Shown here: positions 20,637-33,020 of the stretch, one piece after another
Numbering within the stretch: position 1 is the first letter of the stretch
Layout: every line of letters begins with the position of its first letter
Assembly (NCBI GenBank): GCA_036924285.1
Contig: JAYKYS010000001.1
Span: 35,959,501 to 36,023,500, forward strand
From: Asterella californica
Taxonomy: Eukaryota > Streptophyta > Marchantiopsida > Marchantiales > Aytoniaceae
Direction of reading: 5' to 3'
Length of the DNA stretch: 64,000 nucleotides
Position numbers and translations under genes: made by a program
Notes under the pieces: generated by a model
The model's input: only the letters and a program-made list of their open reading frames with translations
Told to the model about the DNA's origin: nothing
The model's database searches: none

Positions 20637-22958
20637 CATCAGAAACGGTTTGCTCGCAACTGGTTTGTTTCTAGCAAAAGCATGATGCAGAACATAGAGC
20701 ATTGATTTAGCACAAAAAGGTATGCAGAATACGGAATATTGACTTTGGACAAACATCAAAAGAGTAGACGTTTAACTTGCTTAAATTTCTTTATAATCTA
20801 AATTGCTAAATTTAAGTTTCTAGATTTTGAATTCTCTGAACTTACAAGGTCTGTTTTCATGGCATAGTACACTTGGATGTTTACAAACCATAAAACCGCA
20901 AGTGTAATGGACGGAGCGGCTCTCATGCTGCAATAAAGAGTCACGTCTACGTCGAGTAATAAAATTCGATTCATAAATTAAAGGGTACATAAATTAAACT
21001 TGGAAGAGAGTGAATATGCATGAAACCTTGGAAGGTCTCACTTGAGGAGAGCGTATTGTACAGTCACTACCGCACAATAGATACTGTCTGTAGGTTCATG
21101 CTTGTCATGATTAGATAACTCGCTATTGTACAGTCACTACCGCACCATGGTTACTGTCTGTAGGTTCAGTGCTTGTCATGATCTTGATAACTCGCTCTTC
21201 ATGCACTTTATTATTCTCCTTTACCGCTATGTATTACAATTATAGATGCTCTTGCTCTTTCACTTATATCGCTAGATATCGAACTGTACCGAATCTCGTC
21301 TGCATTCCTCTAGCATCATGGAAATGTGGAGAGAAAGCACATTCCCAAATAGACATTGAGTTCTTAGAAATGTGCTTTCACTACACATTTCCCTTTGGTC
21401 GTAACTCGGTTATATACATTCTCTAACTAGACGATTAAACGTAGTTAGCGTACATATACACTATGGTCTGGGCAAGATTTATGTTTGAGATGCATATTTC
21501 ATTTCTTTCCAAGTTCGGGAGAGGTGAATATGCAAAAAGCTTTAATTTATGTCTTAATTCTTTCTCTTAGAAGAGTTAAGTTATAAATTAAAAATACTTC
21601 TACTTAATTCAGAGATCATTATACCAAACAAAGTTTCTGTTCTCTAGAAGCACTTATAGGTTTTTATAGCTGGAGTGAACATGTGTAACCAAGTTACTAA
21701 ATGAGATCTAAATTTAGTGTTCGAAATTCACTAGTTTAAATTTAAAAAAGTTAACTTTGACTGAACCCATTTGCAAACCCTGTTCTCATGACTTTGTGCT
21801 GTAGTGTTACGCTTTTCACTGCATTTTCCACTAATCTTTGTTTTTCACTGAAGACTGTGAGCTCGTGACTTTGCGCTCTACACTGCATTTTCACAAATTA
21901 TTTCACTGAAGTTATTTTCAGTCAATTGCTTACGATTATTTTAGTCATCTGTTAAACATTTAGTTTTTTTCCTCTTTTTTCTCAAATTGCAGTTTAGATG
22001 CATATTATAGACTACTCTTTGTTACTCACTTTGTACTTCCATAGTTTCAAAACTATTTGGAGGTTACCTAAGTGTGCGGGGGAAGTTACTAGTACACGGG
22101 GAACTGCTTTACCCGTGTATCATGATACATTGTCAGTCTAGCTATATTAAGACACTACTGCGGTTTCCGTCAGACACACCCAGTCGAATATACACATCTA
22201 GGACAGATTTCCCCTTTACGTGACCTTCCATTGTCTTCAGTTTGTAGAGTGATCAGAAAGAGCAATATGGTGCGTTAGCACAATGATTTTAAGTTTGTGG
22301 AGCAACGGAAGACAAAATTAAGGGGAGAATTTAGTGCAACTTGAGAAAGCATGAATTAAAGTGTCCTATTACTTGATCTTACTATCACTGACTAGGTAGC
22401 ATGCATAATAATCACTGGAAGCTACTTGTGAAGTGAAGGCTTTGGACAACGCTTAAATCATTGGAAGCTATTCGTCAAGGCGAGACCCACTACTAAAGTA
22501 TGAGGCTAAATCTACCTGCTTATGCATCGCTCACAAGCAGGCTGGGGTCTAAGCAAGAGCTCAGCCTTTCTCCCCGTCACACTGTTGTGGTTCGTGAGAA
22601 GAACAGGGCTGAGCAGGAACACAGGCTACAAGCTTCAACGTCTCAAATAGAGAGGCTGAAAAGCAAACGAGGAAGGATCAGGTAGACTTCTTCCCCTCAG
22701 ACTTGGCCTCTCCAAGTCCAACTGCTTCCTCTCGCTGCCAGAGTACTGGAGGTGAGCAACAGTCGAGCCAACGACGCTTTTACTCCTCCATTGACTGGCT
22801 TCGAAGGTCAATCGGGGACATTTCAGTACGGTGCTCGTGGCTCGAACCTGTGTAGGCACAGCGCAGTTACGAAGGACTGTAAAGATCAAACAGGACCCAC
22901 AGCACAGCCAATGTGAAACACGAACCATCCTGCGATCATGGGTTGTTTCAAGGAGCGG
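20637..22958. other. AT-rich non-coding spacer
   Basis: No gene was recognised. It contains a two-copy tandem repeat at 21050-21197. A 61-codon frame at 22500-22685 (Arg/Glu/Lys-rich) has no known match that I recognise; it may be a fragment of a gene, since the sequence near it is more GC-rich than the rest. Confidence 0.5.
21050..21197. repeat. Two-copy tandem repeat of about 73 bases
   Basis: Both copies contain TATTGTACAGTCACTACCGCAC and TACTGTCTGTAGGTTCA, then GCTTGTCATGAT and GATAACTCGCT. They differ by a few substitutions and short indels. Confidence 0.88.
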
Positions 22959-22970
22959 TCAACGGAGCCT

Positions 22971-23318
22971 TGGAGCGGCGATTGGAGACCTTAGAGCTAT
23001 TGATAGCGGTGTTTAGCACCGCTGTTCTTCCTCCCTTCGGGGAGATGGTTGGTTTTTTTTTCTTTGTTTGGTTTTTTTTGGCCTCTTTTCGCTGTGGGGC
23101 TTTCTGCAGCCGTATGCTGCTGCCCTTGCACAGCATGAGTCCCCCCGCCGGGGGGACTCGACCCCACGGCGCCCGGGCTACAGGCGGATGGGGTAGCCAA
23201 CAAGCTATTGCTTGTTGGCTAGGGAGATGGTTGGTTGGCCTTTCGGGTCCTTCGTTCCCTTGTACGGCTTGATGGGGTCTTTCCATCCGTTGGCTAGTCA
23301 TTGCGTCGCGTGTTTCTC
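22971..23318 (+). mobile_element. SINE-like element sharing its 3' end with the R2-like LINE
   Basis: The 348-base unit is flanked by an exact 12-base direct repeat, TCAACGGAGCCT (22959-22970 and 23319-23330). Its last 85 bases (23234-23318) match the 3' end of the LINE at 16970-17052 (minus strand) base for base over most positions. They include the codons for WPFGSF, with the LINE stop TGA replaced by TAC. Upstream lie three hairpins: TAGCGGTG/CACCGCT (about 23007-23027), GTCCCCCC-GCC-GGGGGGAC (23139-23157) and GCCAACAAGC-TATT-GCTTGTTGGC (23197-23220). There is no coding capacity. Tail sharing is how SINEs recruit a LINE's reverse transcriptase. The 5' part does not resemble the LINE. Confidence 0.85.
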
Positions 23319-23330
23319 TCAACGGAGCCT

Positions 23331-23820
23331 GAACTATGTTCTACTTGCACTGCGCAACCAGCGAAGGACGGGTTGCGTGATGCCCAGCCAGGATGATTCT
23401 GAAAATTGACAGATTGGATGACTGCTGCTTTCTGCGTTCTCCACAACCAAGACATGAACTTCTGATAGAGTGGTTCAGCAATGGGTGCACTGTTCATCAA
23501 AACACGAGGAGGAAACCTCAACTGTGCGCTTCCGCTCTCCGCATTTGTCATTGCTTACTACTCTGTCTTCTCCTCTAAATCAAAACTTAATTTACCGGCT
23601 TTGTACGCGGAGAGAGAACAGAGAGAGAAAGAATATTATGATCCAACGAGGTACTGATGCATTACCTATGCCGAGAGGTTCGATCTGTCATTTCTGGAGG
23701 ACTGCGCTGACTAAGCTAGCTACTCATTATTCAGGGCTGTCCAGTACCCGAGTATGTTAAGCAAGGCTTCCCCGTGACTCCTGATTGGAAGGGAGCACAC
23801 GTCATACAGAGTCTTCGGCG
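23331..23820. other. 5' flank of the HNL gene
   Basis: This stretch should contain the promoter and 5' UTR of the receptor-like gene. A purine-rich run (GGAGAGAGAACAGAGAGAG, about 23609-23630) lies 190 bases before the chosen start. No TATA box or known element could be fixed with confidence. Confidence 0.4.
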
Positions 23821-26800
23821 ATGAATTCCAGTTATTCATACAGCATCACAGATTCCACTTTCTCGTCTCGCGCGCTGGAATCATATTCCAGAGGCTCGCC
23901 GTCGTCTTCCGGCGACCCGGCTTACAACGAGGAGAATCCAAGGGTAAGGTGGACATCTGCGAGTGGGCATGGACCTTTGTCTTAGGTGCTGAGAATTAAC
24001 GTGTAGCGCAGGTACAACTCTGTCCTTGTCTAACTGTCGTATCTGCTGCTTGTGCAGATGCAGATGGGTGAAGTTGATACCATGCATGAGTTCCATCGAC
24101 CTAAATTAGGTCCTCCCAACATTGAACTCGTTTTCTTCCATGGACTCCAGTTGGGAGGCTATAGCGAAGCGTACCTGAGAACGTGGATGAACCCAAATCA
24201 GTCCCAGAGCTGGCTGACAACTTGGCTGGTCGAGAAGTTCCCTCAATCCAGGGTCCTTTCTGTTTCCTACGACTCCAGCATCAGAAGAAGCACGACAAAG
24301 GATGGTTCAGTGCATTTGCCCGCAGTTGCAGAAGATTTGTTGACATGTTTGATCGATACAGGGTACGTCGGTGAGATACAGTGTCCCATAGTCCTTATCG
24401 GTCACAGTCTGGGCGGGCTTGTGATCAAAGAAATTTGCAGTCATGCAGAACGACTGTCCAAGGCTAACGCCTATTCTCCAAGGGTCGTCCCGATCAAGAA
24501 ATTTTTAAATAGCGTCAAGGGAACGTTCTTTTATGCCACCCCCAACGGCGCACCTCTGCAGGCAGAGTTGGCAGCCCTACTTTCAACCGAAGAGCACTCC
24601 CTTACCCCGAAGTACTTGCAGTTGCTGAACCAAGACACCGACAGGATCAGCGAGGAATTCGCCAAGCTGCGCAGAAAGTATGGGTGGCAGACGTACGGTG
24701 TTGGAGAAGCCGATGAAACTGTGATATCGGTGAGTGTCGCTCACTCTTCTGATTTTCCTGTAAGATTTCCTGATTTTCCACCTGATTTTCCTGCTGCTAA
24801 ACGCTGTAAGAAACACAGCGTTTAGCAGCAAAACAGCGGCAACGTCTAGTCTACTTACTTCACTCAGGTTCTCAGGAAACGCCCGACGACTCCAGATGAA
24901 GGACACTCTTCTGAAAGTCTCAAATGTGTGCTTGGTTCTGCGATGCATTTCGTATTCCTTCTTGTCTTTTCTCCTTTTTATGCTTCCTGATTACCCGGCA
25001 GCACTGCCGTTTGGGAGATAAGAAGACATGACCGGGCTACCACCCGCTACATAGACCTTAAGGTCTGGGGTGTACTGGGTTTACGACACTAGAAACTTTT
25101 ATTGATTCTCAAAATCCATGCCATCCTGTGACAGATGCCCAAACCAGGTAAGATGGAAGTCCTTCATGCGGCAAGACAGTCGTTCGCGGAGAAATATTTA
25201 CATGTTCAAGTGAACGACTGGTTTCCTCGTGCCGGAGGTCGATGGTATTATGGATTCAGCTTTGACGTGTGATTTCTTCAGAATAATGTCTCCGCTATGC
25301 TGACCAGCAAGATGGTGCCTTGAAGCAGAAACCTTGAAAGAACTACGGGACTTAGGAACACATTTACAGAGTATTCTTCCAAGTCCCTGCATGCATGCTC
25401 GCATCCCTATCACCGCTTTTACCTGTTAAGTGAATATAGGACATTTTAACTAGCTTGCGAGTCTCTTATCCCTATTCTAAGACACACCCACACTTTATTC
25501 ATCAGGGACTCCTTCCCCAGGTTTTAAAGTGTACTTCTTGCACCACTGCTTCTTCGGCGTCGAGTCCTAATGTTACTCAGTTATACTGGGGATCTGATCT
25601 ATGAAGGAGCATATAGTTGGAGGGAAAGAAGTTAGACGGCCACCTGTACCTTCTAAGCGGTAAACGTGCACATGGCCGGAGAGCCATATTACTCCACTGA
25701 TACTGGGCTGAAAAGTTGTGTGCAGGGTACCGGCTCAGTAATTCTTGTTGAGGAACGACTGGCCAGCCGGGATATGGATATGTTCAGCAAAATCCTGGGT
25801 ACCAACCATATAAATATATGTCAGCCTGAAGAGAAGACTTCCGAGAGTTTTCGATGTCTTGTTGATTTCGTCACCAATATAGTTCACGATCAAGAGGTAA
25901 ATCAAAGTGTGCAACGAAAAATAGGTTATCAAGTTCCAAAGTCAAGGTATACAGCAGCTTGATAGATCGACTAGTTACCTGCATTCTTCACTCACTCGGA
26001 ACGGAATTAATTTGGATATCAACGTGTGTAAATATATCCTAGGATCAGTTACATGACCTCTTTGAATGGGATACATGATTCTGCTCTATCATAGGGCACG
26101 TTCGTCGAACTTCAACCCTAAACCGGAAACTCGTGGCTGTAGACTTTGGCTCGGTCTCTAGATACCAGCAAGTCATACAGCAATCTAACCCTAAAGTACT
26201 CTCTTGGAATTTACCTGCTTTATGATGGTCAAAACAAACGCCACAGTTGACATTGAGGACATATTGACGTGGTAGTACTTGTTAATGGACTGTTGTACAA
26301 CTGCAGGATGCTGACAGTGAAGAATTTCTACTGCATTGTGGACTCCCGGAGCATGGTGTGAGTTTAGAAGGGCGAGTAGGGCATGTAGTGGATCAGCTTC
26401 AGTTGAGGGAAGCCCATCCAGTCATGCTAGCGTTGGTAGGCATGGGTGGCATCGGCAAGACTACCCTGGCAAGGGCAGTTTTTATGGAGATCCATTCGAG
26501 TTTTGAGTTTTCTTCCTTCGTTTACAACGCGAGGGAAGCGCTGAGGCTGAGGAGCCTGGATGCTTTAATCAAAGACAGCTTGTACAAAGGCGAAAAGAAG
26601 GACGTGAGGAGTAGCTCGAATCTGTCTGTTCCCGTATGGAAGATCTTGAAGGGCAAGAAGGTCTTACTGGTCATAGACGACGTAGATTCCAGGGAGCAGA
26701 TAAATATCATTTTCTCCATGGTAGAATCTAACTGGTTTGGAAAGGACACGAGAGTGATTATAACCTCCCGTGTGCGCAATCAGGAGTTTTTACAAGACTT

Positions 26801-29800
26801 CATCAACTTAGAAGTTCGTGTTCTCAACGAAGATGAGTCCAAGACGCTCTTCTGTAATCATGCCGATAATCCAAAAATGCCAGAAGAATTAGTGAATAGG
26901 TTAGTCGCACAGTGTGGTGGACTGCCTCTCACTCTAGAGATAGTCGGTGCTTATCTCCGCAATGAAACAAACATAATAGTTTGGGAGGAGACCATTAACA
27001 GGCTTCACAGGGCAGAATCTACCAGTGGAACCGTTGATGATAGGTTGTGGAACAAACTTAGGTTGTGTTATGAGTCTCTAGAAACTATGGAACAAGAAAT
27101 GTTTTTGGATTTAGCGACTGTTTTCTATGACCACCATGATTTAGAACTGCTCAAGGCGGCATGGAAGCGGAGCATTAAGGCCCCCGAGGTTGGGTTGAAG
27201 AATCTAGTAGATAGGTCTCTAATAAGGATTGTCCATCAGGCAACAAAGAATGATGTTGACTGCGGTCTGATCTTAAGAAGAGAGCGGGTTTGGATGCATG
27301 CACAGCTACGAGACATGGGACAGGTTATAGCTGCCACGTCGCGCCCGAGAATTCACGTAAGCAGGAGTCTTGGACAAGATGATCTGAATCAATTGGTAAC
27401 GACGAATGCCAAGGTACGCATTCTGAGCCTGCGATTAGAACTTCTACCCGGACTTATCCTTTCTGAAACCAGATCGATGGATTGTTCCGTATTGAAGCAT
27501 TCTGACATAGGGGATGTGGTTAATCGTGAAAATCACTAACATGACTCGAGCCTAGTGAACTATGAAGTTGAAGATTTCATCGGTTCCTGGGCCAAGTGGA
27601 TGGTAATTCTCATAACTGTAGGCAAAGAGGGAGGGTCGAGGTCTCCTGGAATTAGTTAGATATGTAACGAGAATAAAGCTCTTTTCGCTTAGTTGAGATC
27701 CATCTTAACAGAATCCTCCTCGCCAGAGTTGGCTCGGGTAGTCAGGAAGAGTAGCAGTGTGTACCGTTAATTAACTTCTCCCTCTCCAAATAGACGGTTT
27801 ACAGTGATCTCTAGAGGTGAATAGGTCACCGGGCGCGACTGAGTTTCCTATCTGGGTTGAAGCGGACAGTGTTAGGACTACGGAGATCTTTTAGGGATCG
27901 ACACCAGCGTCGGTACATGCTAACTCCAAATAAGATGGCACTTGGGAGCTTTCTTCTGACAACGATGATAATAGGTAGAAGAACAAAATTTCATACTGAG
28001 TAGATTTTGATGATTGCAGGGAGAAGCCATAATCGAGGGTCTGAAAGTGTCCTACTTCGGAGACGAGCAATCTAGGGAAGTCCGGACCAAAATTCCTGCA
28101 AGCTGCTTCTATCTGCCAGAGCTTCGCTATCTATTTCTCGAAAACGTGGACATCTCCGGCTTCCTGGTGAAATTCCCACCCAGTCTTTCTCTTCTCAGCC
28201 TACATCACTGCAGGCGGGTGCTGGCCAGCTCTACCATGAGTTGGCACAACTGGCCAATCAGAGACACGGACCTCGCAAGCCTTAGCAACCTGGCTGCCCT
28301 CGAGATATGCACCGATCCAAAAGTCGACCCACCAGAAAACCCAGGGAGCAGCAACACTCCAACGAAATCGACTCTCCCCGCGGGCTTCCACAAGCTCGCC
28401 CAGCTCCGCGTGCTCCTTCTCAGGTCGAGCGCGGTCAAGGAACTCCCGCCCAAATTCGGTTGCCTGCCTCGTCTCGAGTACTTGGACCTGCGAACCAGAG
28501 AACTCGCCGCGTTGCCCGAGACCTTCGGCAATTTATTGACGCTGGAGAAGCTCTGCTTGCAATGCCGGTCTCTTCAAAAGCTTCCAGCATCGTTTGGAGA
28601 TTTGAAATCCTTGCGGAGCGTGGAGCTCCACTCGCTCGCGGTGGACGAGCTGCCCGAGAGTTTCGGCCGTCTGCAGTCGCTGCGAAAACTTGAGATATAT
28701 TCGTGTCAGAAGCTTTTCTCCCTTCCCGACTCGATCGGACAGTTAACTGGCCTGGAGAGTCTCGTCTTGTCGTGTTGCAATCAGCTGACGCTGCCCGATT
28801 CCTTTGGTCAGCTGCAGAGTCTGCAGAGTCTGGAGATTCGGTACTGTGAGAGGTTGAAGGTGCTGCCCGCCGGCTTCGAGCAGCTGCAGTCGCTCCATAC
28901 TCTGAAGCTACTGCACTTCTACGAGCTGCCCAAGCTACCCGCTTCCTTTGGGCAGCTGTGGTCTCTTCAAGACCTGGAGATGACTCAATGCCTAGGATTA
29001 AGGAATCTGCCCGACTCGTTCGGTGAGCTCCGGGCGCTCAGAAAGCTCAAAATAGTCGAGTGCTATGACCTGTCAGCCCTGCCCTCGACGTTCGGGCAGC
29101 TCAGTGCCCTTCAGAAATTAACTCTCAATCGCTGCCAGCTGCGCACGATGCCCGAGTCTTTTGGGCGCCTCAAGTCGCTGCAGGATCTCAGGCTGGAGAA
29201 ACTGCCGAGCCTTCGATCCTTGCCTGAGTCGTTCGGCCATCTTCGGACTTTGAAAACATTAACGATTTTCCAGTGCGAAAATTTACCGTATTTGCCTCCC
29301 ACTTTCGGTCACCTTCGAGGATTACAGCGGCTGGAAATGGAGCTGCAGTGTCGCATTTTGACGAAGCTCCCCGACTCGTTCGGGCGGCTACCCGCGCTTC
29401 AGTATCTGCGAATAATCTCGTGTCATCTGCAGTCGTTGCCGGAGACGTTTGGAGGTCTTTCAGCTCTGGAAAAGATGAGGATATCTCTCAGTAAAGGTGT
29501 CAAGGCGTTGCCGCATATTCCCGAGTCGTTTGAGCAGCTCATAGCGCTGCAAGAGCTGATTGTAGAAGTTCCTCCAAAAGCTGTTTCCATGGACTTGCTG
29601 TCTGTGTGGCTTGAGAAATTGGAAGATATGGGATGGATTTGCACACGGGGTACGGAGGAAGGTGTTTACACGTTTGCTAAGGTTTCTCGGCATATGCCTT
29701 CGGTTTTCGACTTCGCCCATTACATGCACAAGAGGCGGGGAGTTGAATGTGTGTGCGCAACCCCGACAAGGAACAGCAGCAGGCAATCGAGAGAGAGGAC

Positions 29801-29816
29801 GGAAGTTTCTCTGTGA
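23821..29816 (+). CDS. HNL-type immune receptor: alpha/beta-hydrolase, NB-ARC and leucine-rich repeats, five exons
   Basis: Predicted exons are 23821-23943, 24058-24729, 25726-25896, 26307-27413 and 28020-29816; all borders are GT-AG in phase 0 and give 1289 residues. Residues 60-300 form a serine hydrolase with IVLIGHSLGG (nucleophile Ser158) and a likely catalytic His293 (TNHINIC). NB-ARC follows: P-loop GMGGIGKTT (about 366-374), kinase-2 LLVIDDVD (442-449), RNBS-B VIITSR, GLPL (527-530) and an MHD-like motif reading MHA (652-654). Exon 5 encodes about 20 leucine-rich repeats of the LPxSFGxLxxLxxL kind. Such hydrolase-NBS-LRR proteins are known from liverworts and are thought to be intracellular immune receptors; a ligand cannot be inferred. 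The start is the first ATG in frame; a SINE lies 500 bases upstream. The reading frame at the 3' end is disturbed (see 29747-29995). Confidence 0.9.
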
Positions 29817-29995
29817 GGGTGACTTGTGCCGGTTTACATGTTTCTGGTCATCCTGAACTTTATGGACCTTGTGTTCTGGTGTGTATCACTTGTCATGCAC
29901 GTGAAACCTTTGGTGATGCTGATGAGAGATGTCTCGCGGTCGCGAGACAAATCAGACCAACCATCGCAGCCTTGGATACCATCAATCGTGGGTGA
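29747..29995 (+). pseudogene. Displaced C-terminal segment of the HNL protein
   Basis: The frame encodes about 80 residues (IEREDGSFSVRVTCAG, LYGPCVLVCITCHARETF, RQIRPTIAALDTINRG), with regular cysteines and alternating hydrophobic residues that look truly coding. It follows the LRR frame but is shifted relative to it. The two frames meet at a (TG)4 run, 748-755 in the 29000s, so a slip in that run could have moved the frame. Without the shift the HNL protein would carry this tail; as read, it ends with 28 unrelated residues at 29816. A sequencing error, an unrecognised intron or true damage are all possible. Confidence 0.6.
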
Positions 29996-32900
29996 ATTGT
30001 TGCCTTTAAATAGTTCAATCCACGAATGCTTTCACACTGTCATTGAGCTTGGAGTGAAACTGGGCAACGAAGAGGACTTCTTGAAGTGGTGTTGTAGAAT
30101 TCCTGTACGAGTTATCATGGGGAATTGTGCTTCACCAACGTATCAGAACAGTCAGAGAAACCTACGGGATCTATCCCGAGCTGAAGGTCCGGCACGGTTC
30201 TTATCACTTCGAAATGCTGAATTTTCTCCCTAAACATATTGCTGATGTGTTGTCCATGGTCTCTGACAGTACTGGATTCCAGACAGCTCGGCGAACGGTT
30301 CCGTCCTCCACGTGGATACAACATTTACGTGGCGATCACACCAGATTGAAGTGTATCTTGTCATCCGGGCTTATCCGGTCATCACAGAGACTTGAAGATT
30401 TCAAACAAGTTGCACTATAGATCAATGAACCGAGGGATCAGCTGAAAGTGCCTCGTGCTGCTAGCGTGATCGCAGCCACAATCGCCACGAAGACGAATTG
30501 ATGAAATGAGATGATAGAGTTTCTGGAGCATAGCCAGCGAATCCAGCCACGTACATATTATCTCATTGTCACAAGAGCAAGAGTGCAGTTCTAATGCGGG
30601 ACGTGAAGAAAGGAGCCATCACGAAAATGTAAGCTTCCGAACTGCATATTTAATACGTGAATCAAAGTTGCTATCGTAGGCCAGCTTCTCCGTACCTTGA
30701 GTCTATACCGTCTTTTATCAGGTGTACACACGCACAGACGCTCTTAGAAAATGACTGCTATTATGCAGCGCTCTGGCATGTGGGACGGTGTGATTTGGAG
30801 GTCGGTCACTATCAGATTCGGTGCATCTGACATGCATTCTGGACTTTAATTACTCCGCGAGCTACAAGCGGGTTGCAGGTTGCTGTTTCTAGAATCATGT
30901 TCCGATGTCTCCACGGTGTTTCAGTATTCGTTCGGTACAGTTTATGTTGTATGAGTTTTCAGTTCGTCACGAAGACTTGGAGATCTGTCTCATTTGACAT
31001 TAACCAAACGTCTTGGGTGCGCCACGCTCACCTAAGGCGTCACCTGACTAGTCAGGTTCAGCTCAAGTTCAAGGTTGCAATTCAACCTTGATGGGAATTT
31101 CTTTACTCATTGTTGTACATATACATTTCTGAGAGGTGGCACTTGCAAGCCAAGAAGGATTATCTCTTACGAAGTATTGGCCGTCTAAAACGCAGTGGAG
31201 TGGGTTGGTGCAGCTCACAGTAGGCGGTGGATCTTTAGGTTATGGAGAGAGTGGGTTGGGACATGATATGTGTTTTTGGCAGTGGTGCTTCAGTGAGCGA
31301 AACACATGCTTGATAAGGGACATAAAGATGGAATATTTGGACTTTTCGAGACTGAGCACTTGGACAGGGAAAAGGTCAGGAAGTGCTCAGTAATGAACTC
31401 GAGGACGATCGTGGAGCCTCCTCGAGGAAGCTTTAAGATTGAACAAAATCTTACCTCAGCGAACGTATAACTCAAAACCAGTTGTGGGTTCAGAGAACTG
31501 AAAGAACATGAGGAATGTAATCGTCAAAGTTAAGCTTGGTACTTCCGATCAAGATCCAAGTTCACACTCTCATATACAGGAAACATTGGGAATCAATCTT
31601 GCCCGCGGCTTGCTTCCCGCTATTAGGGGGTGTCAAAGTTCAGAGGAAATATTCTCAACAGCGGAGAGGTAACTTGCCGCAAAATTGTCACACGTAATTT
31701 TGTATATAAGCGTCATTCATTCTGGATTGCTTCTGTCATTCATTCTGGACTGCGTCCGCAACTGAACATTACGATTTTATCATTGAATGCTTTTCGGTTT
31801 GTACACTTAAGATAATTACTTAGAACAGTGGAAAGTCTATTGTAAAAAAAATTGACGAATGAAGCGCCATTGAGGAAAAGACTGCGACGTTTGTCTACCC
31901 TCGAAGTGCTCGCATAAAAACACGAGATGAAGTCGTAACTCACGTCCGCGGGTCTCAAATCTTTCGGAAGGTTCTTAACTTTGACATCGATATCAGGAAG
32001 TGTAAAAGTTAAACGTAAAGATTCCTCTAGGATCCACGTTAGACTCGAAAAGACCAATTGGGTAATTCTTTCTAAAATCGTGGTTCATAAATAAATGAGA
32101 TTTTGATAAGGAAGAAACATTTTTTTTAAAATTATTTTTTGTCATTAAGGTTGGAAATCTATAATTTATGTTCTTTCAGTTGAAACGAACCGAAAGAGAA
32201 TAAGCAAATATATGCGGATACCTTCATAGATACTTGCAAGAAATATCCGGAGCGAATCGAAAGTGAATAAGCAAATGCCCGTAGGCACCTTCGGAGATAT
32301 TCGTTGGAAACATCCGTGAGAAGAGTAACTCTAGCTCGTGGATGAGGAATCTTTTGAAAAGATTCTAAGTTTGACATCCTCCTATCACGTTTATTAATTC
32401 AAGGCATGCGCTAAGCAACAATATTTCCCAAGCATCTTCAGTTGGTGGTCGAAAGTCGTAGTTTAGAGTACCTAACAAGAGAACATTAACTCAAGAAAAC
32501 ATTTCTTCGTTAATTACTTTCTACCATTGACATTGGAAATTCATATCTTGCGTTGACATTTTCTTACTGACACCGTTCAGAGTTGAAGCGAACCGAAAGT
32601 GAATAACCAAATGTTTGTGAGAATCTCCGGAGGTACCTGCAAGAAACAACAAGTTCAGCTCGAATCTTGGCTGCATCTTTGAAGCTACCCACGTCTGATA
32701 TACGACTTCAGCCTTCGATGCAATTACGCAAAGTCCCCTAACCCCTCTTTTTTGATTGTCTTTGTTACATACTACCCGACTTGATATTTGCGTGTATGCC
32801 ATCATTTCGTAAGAAGTGTCCTCCACTCCTATCTATTGCATTATCATCAATGATCGGTTTCCTTGGACGTTCCCTTGCTGATCATCATCCTCTTCGCAGC

Positions 32901-33020
32901 TTCCTTGTAGTCAGTTGATGCACTTGAATGCTTATTCTGATTGTCATGAAATACAATCGAGCAAATCCTTACTCAAACATCTGTAACCTAACTTGTTCAA
33001 GCTAGCGTGAGTTGTGAGGA
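29996..33020. other. Non-coding spacer downstream of HNL
   Basis: No gene, RNA or complete element was recognised. A block around CGAACCGAAAGTGAATAAGC and AAATATCCGGAG is repeated at about 32187-32250, 32253-32315 and 32585-32650. The first few hundred bases may be 3' UTR of the HNL gene. Confidence 0.5.

Noticed and set aside
23136..23160. tRNA-like B box on the minus strand of the SINE
   Set aside because: GGGTCGAGTCCC fits a B box, but no A box with proper spacing or cloverleaf was found, and the strand is opposite to the LINE-like tail. Not annotated as a tRNA.
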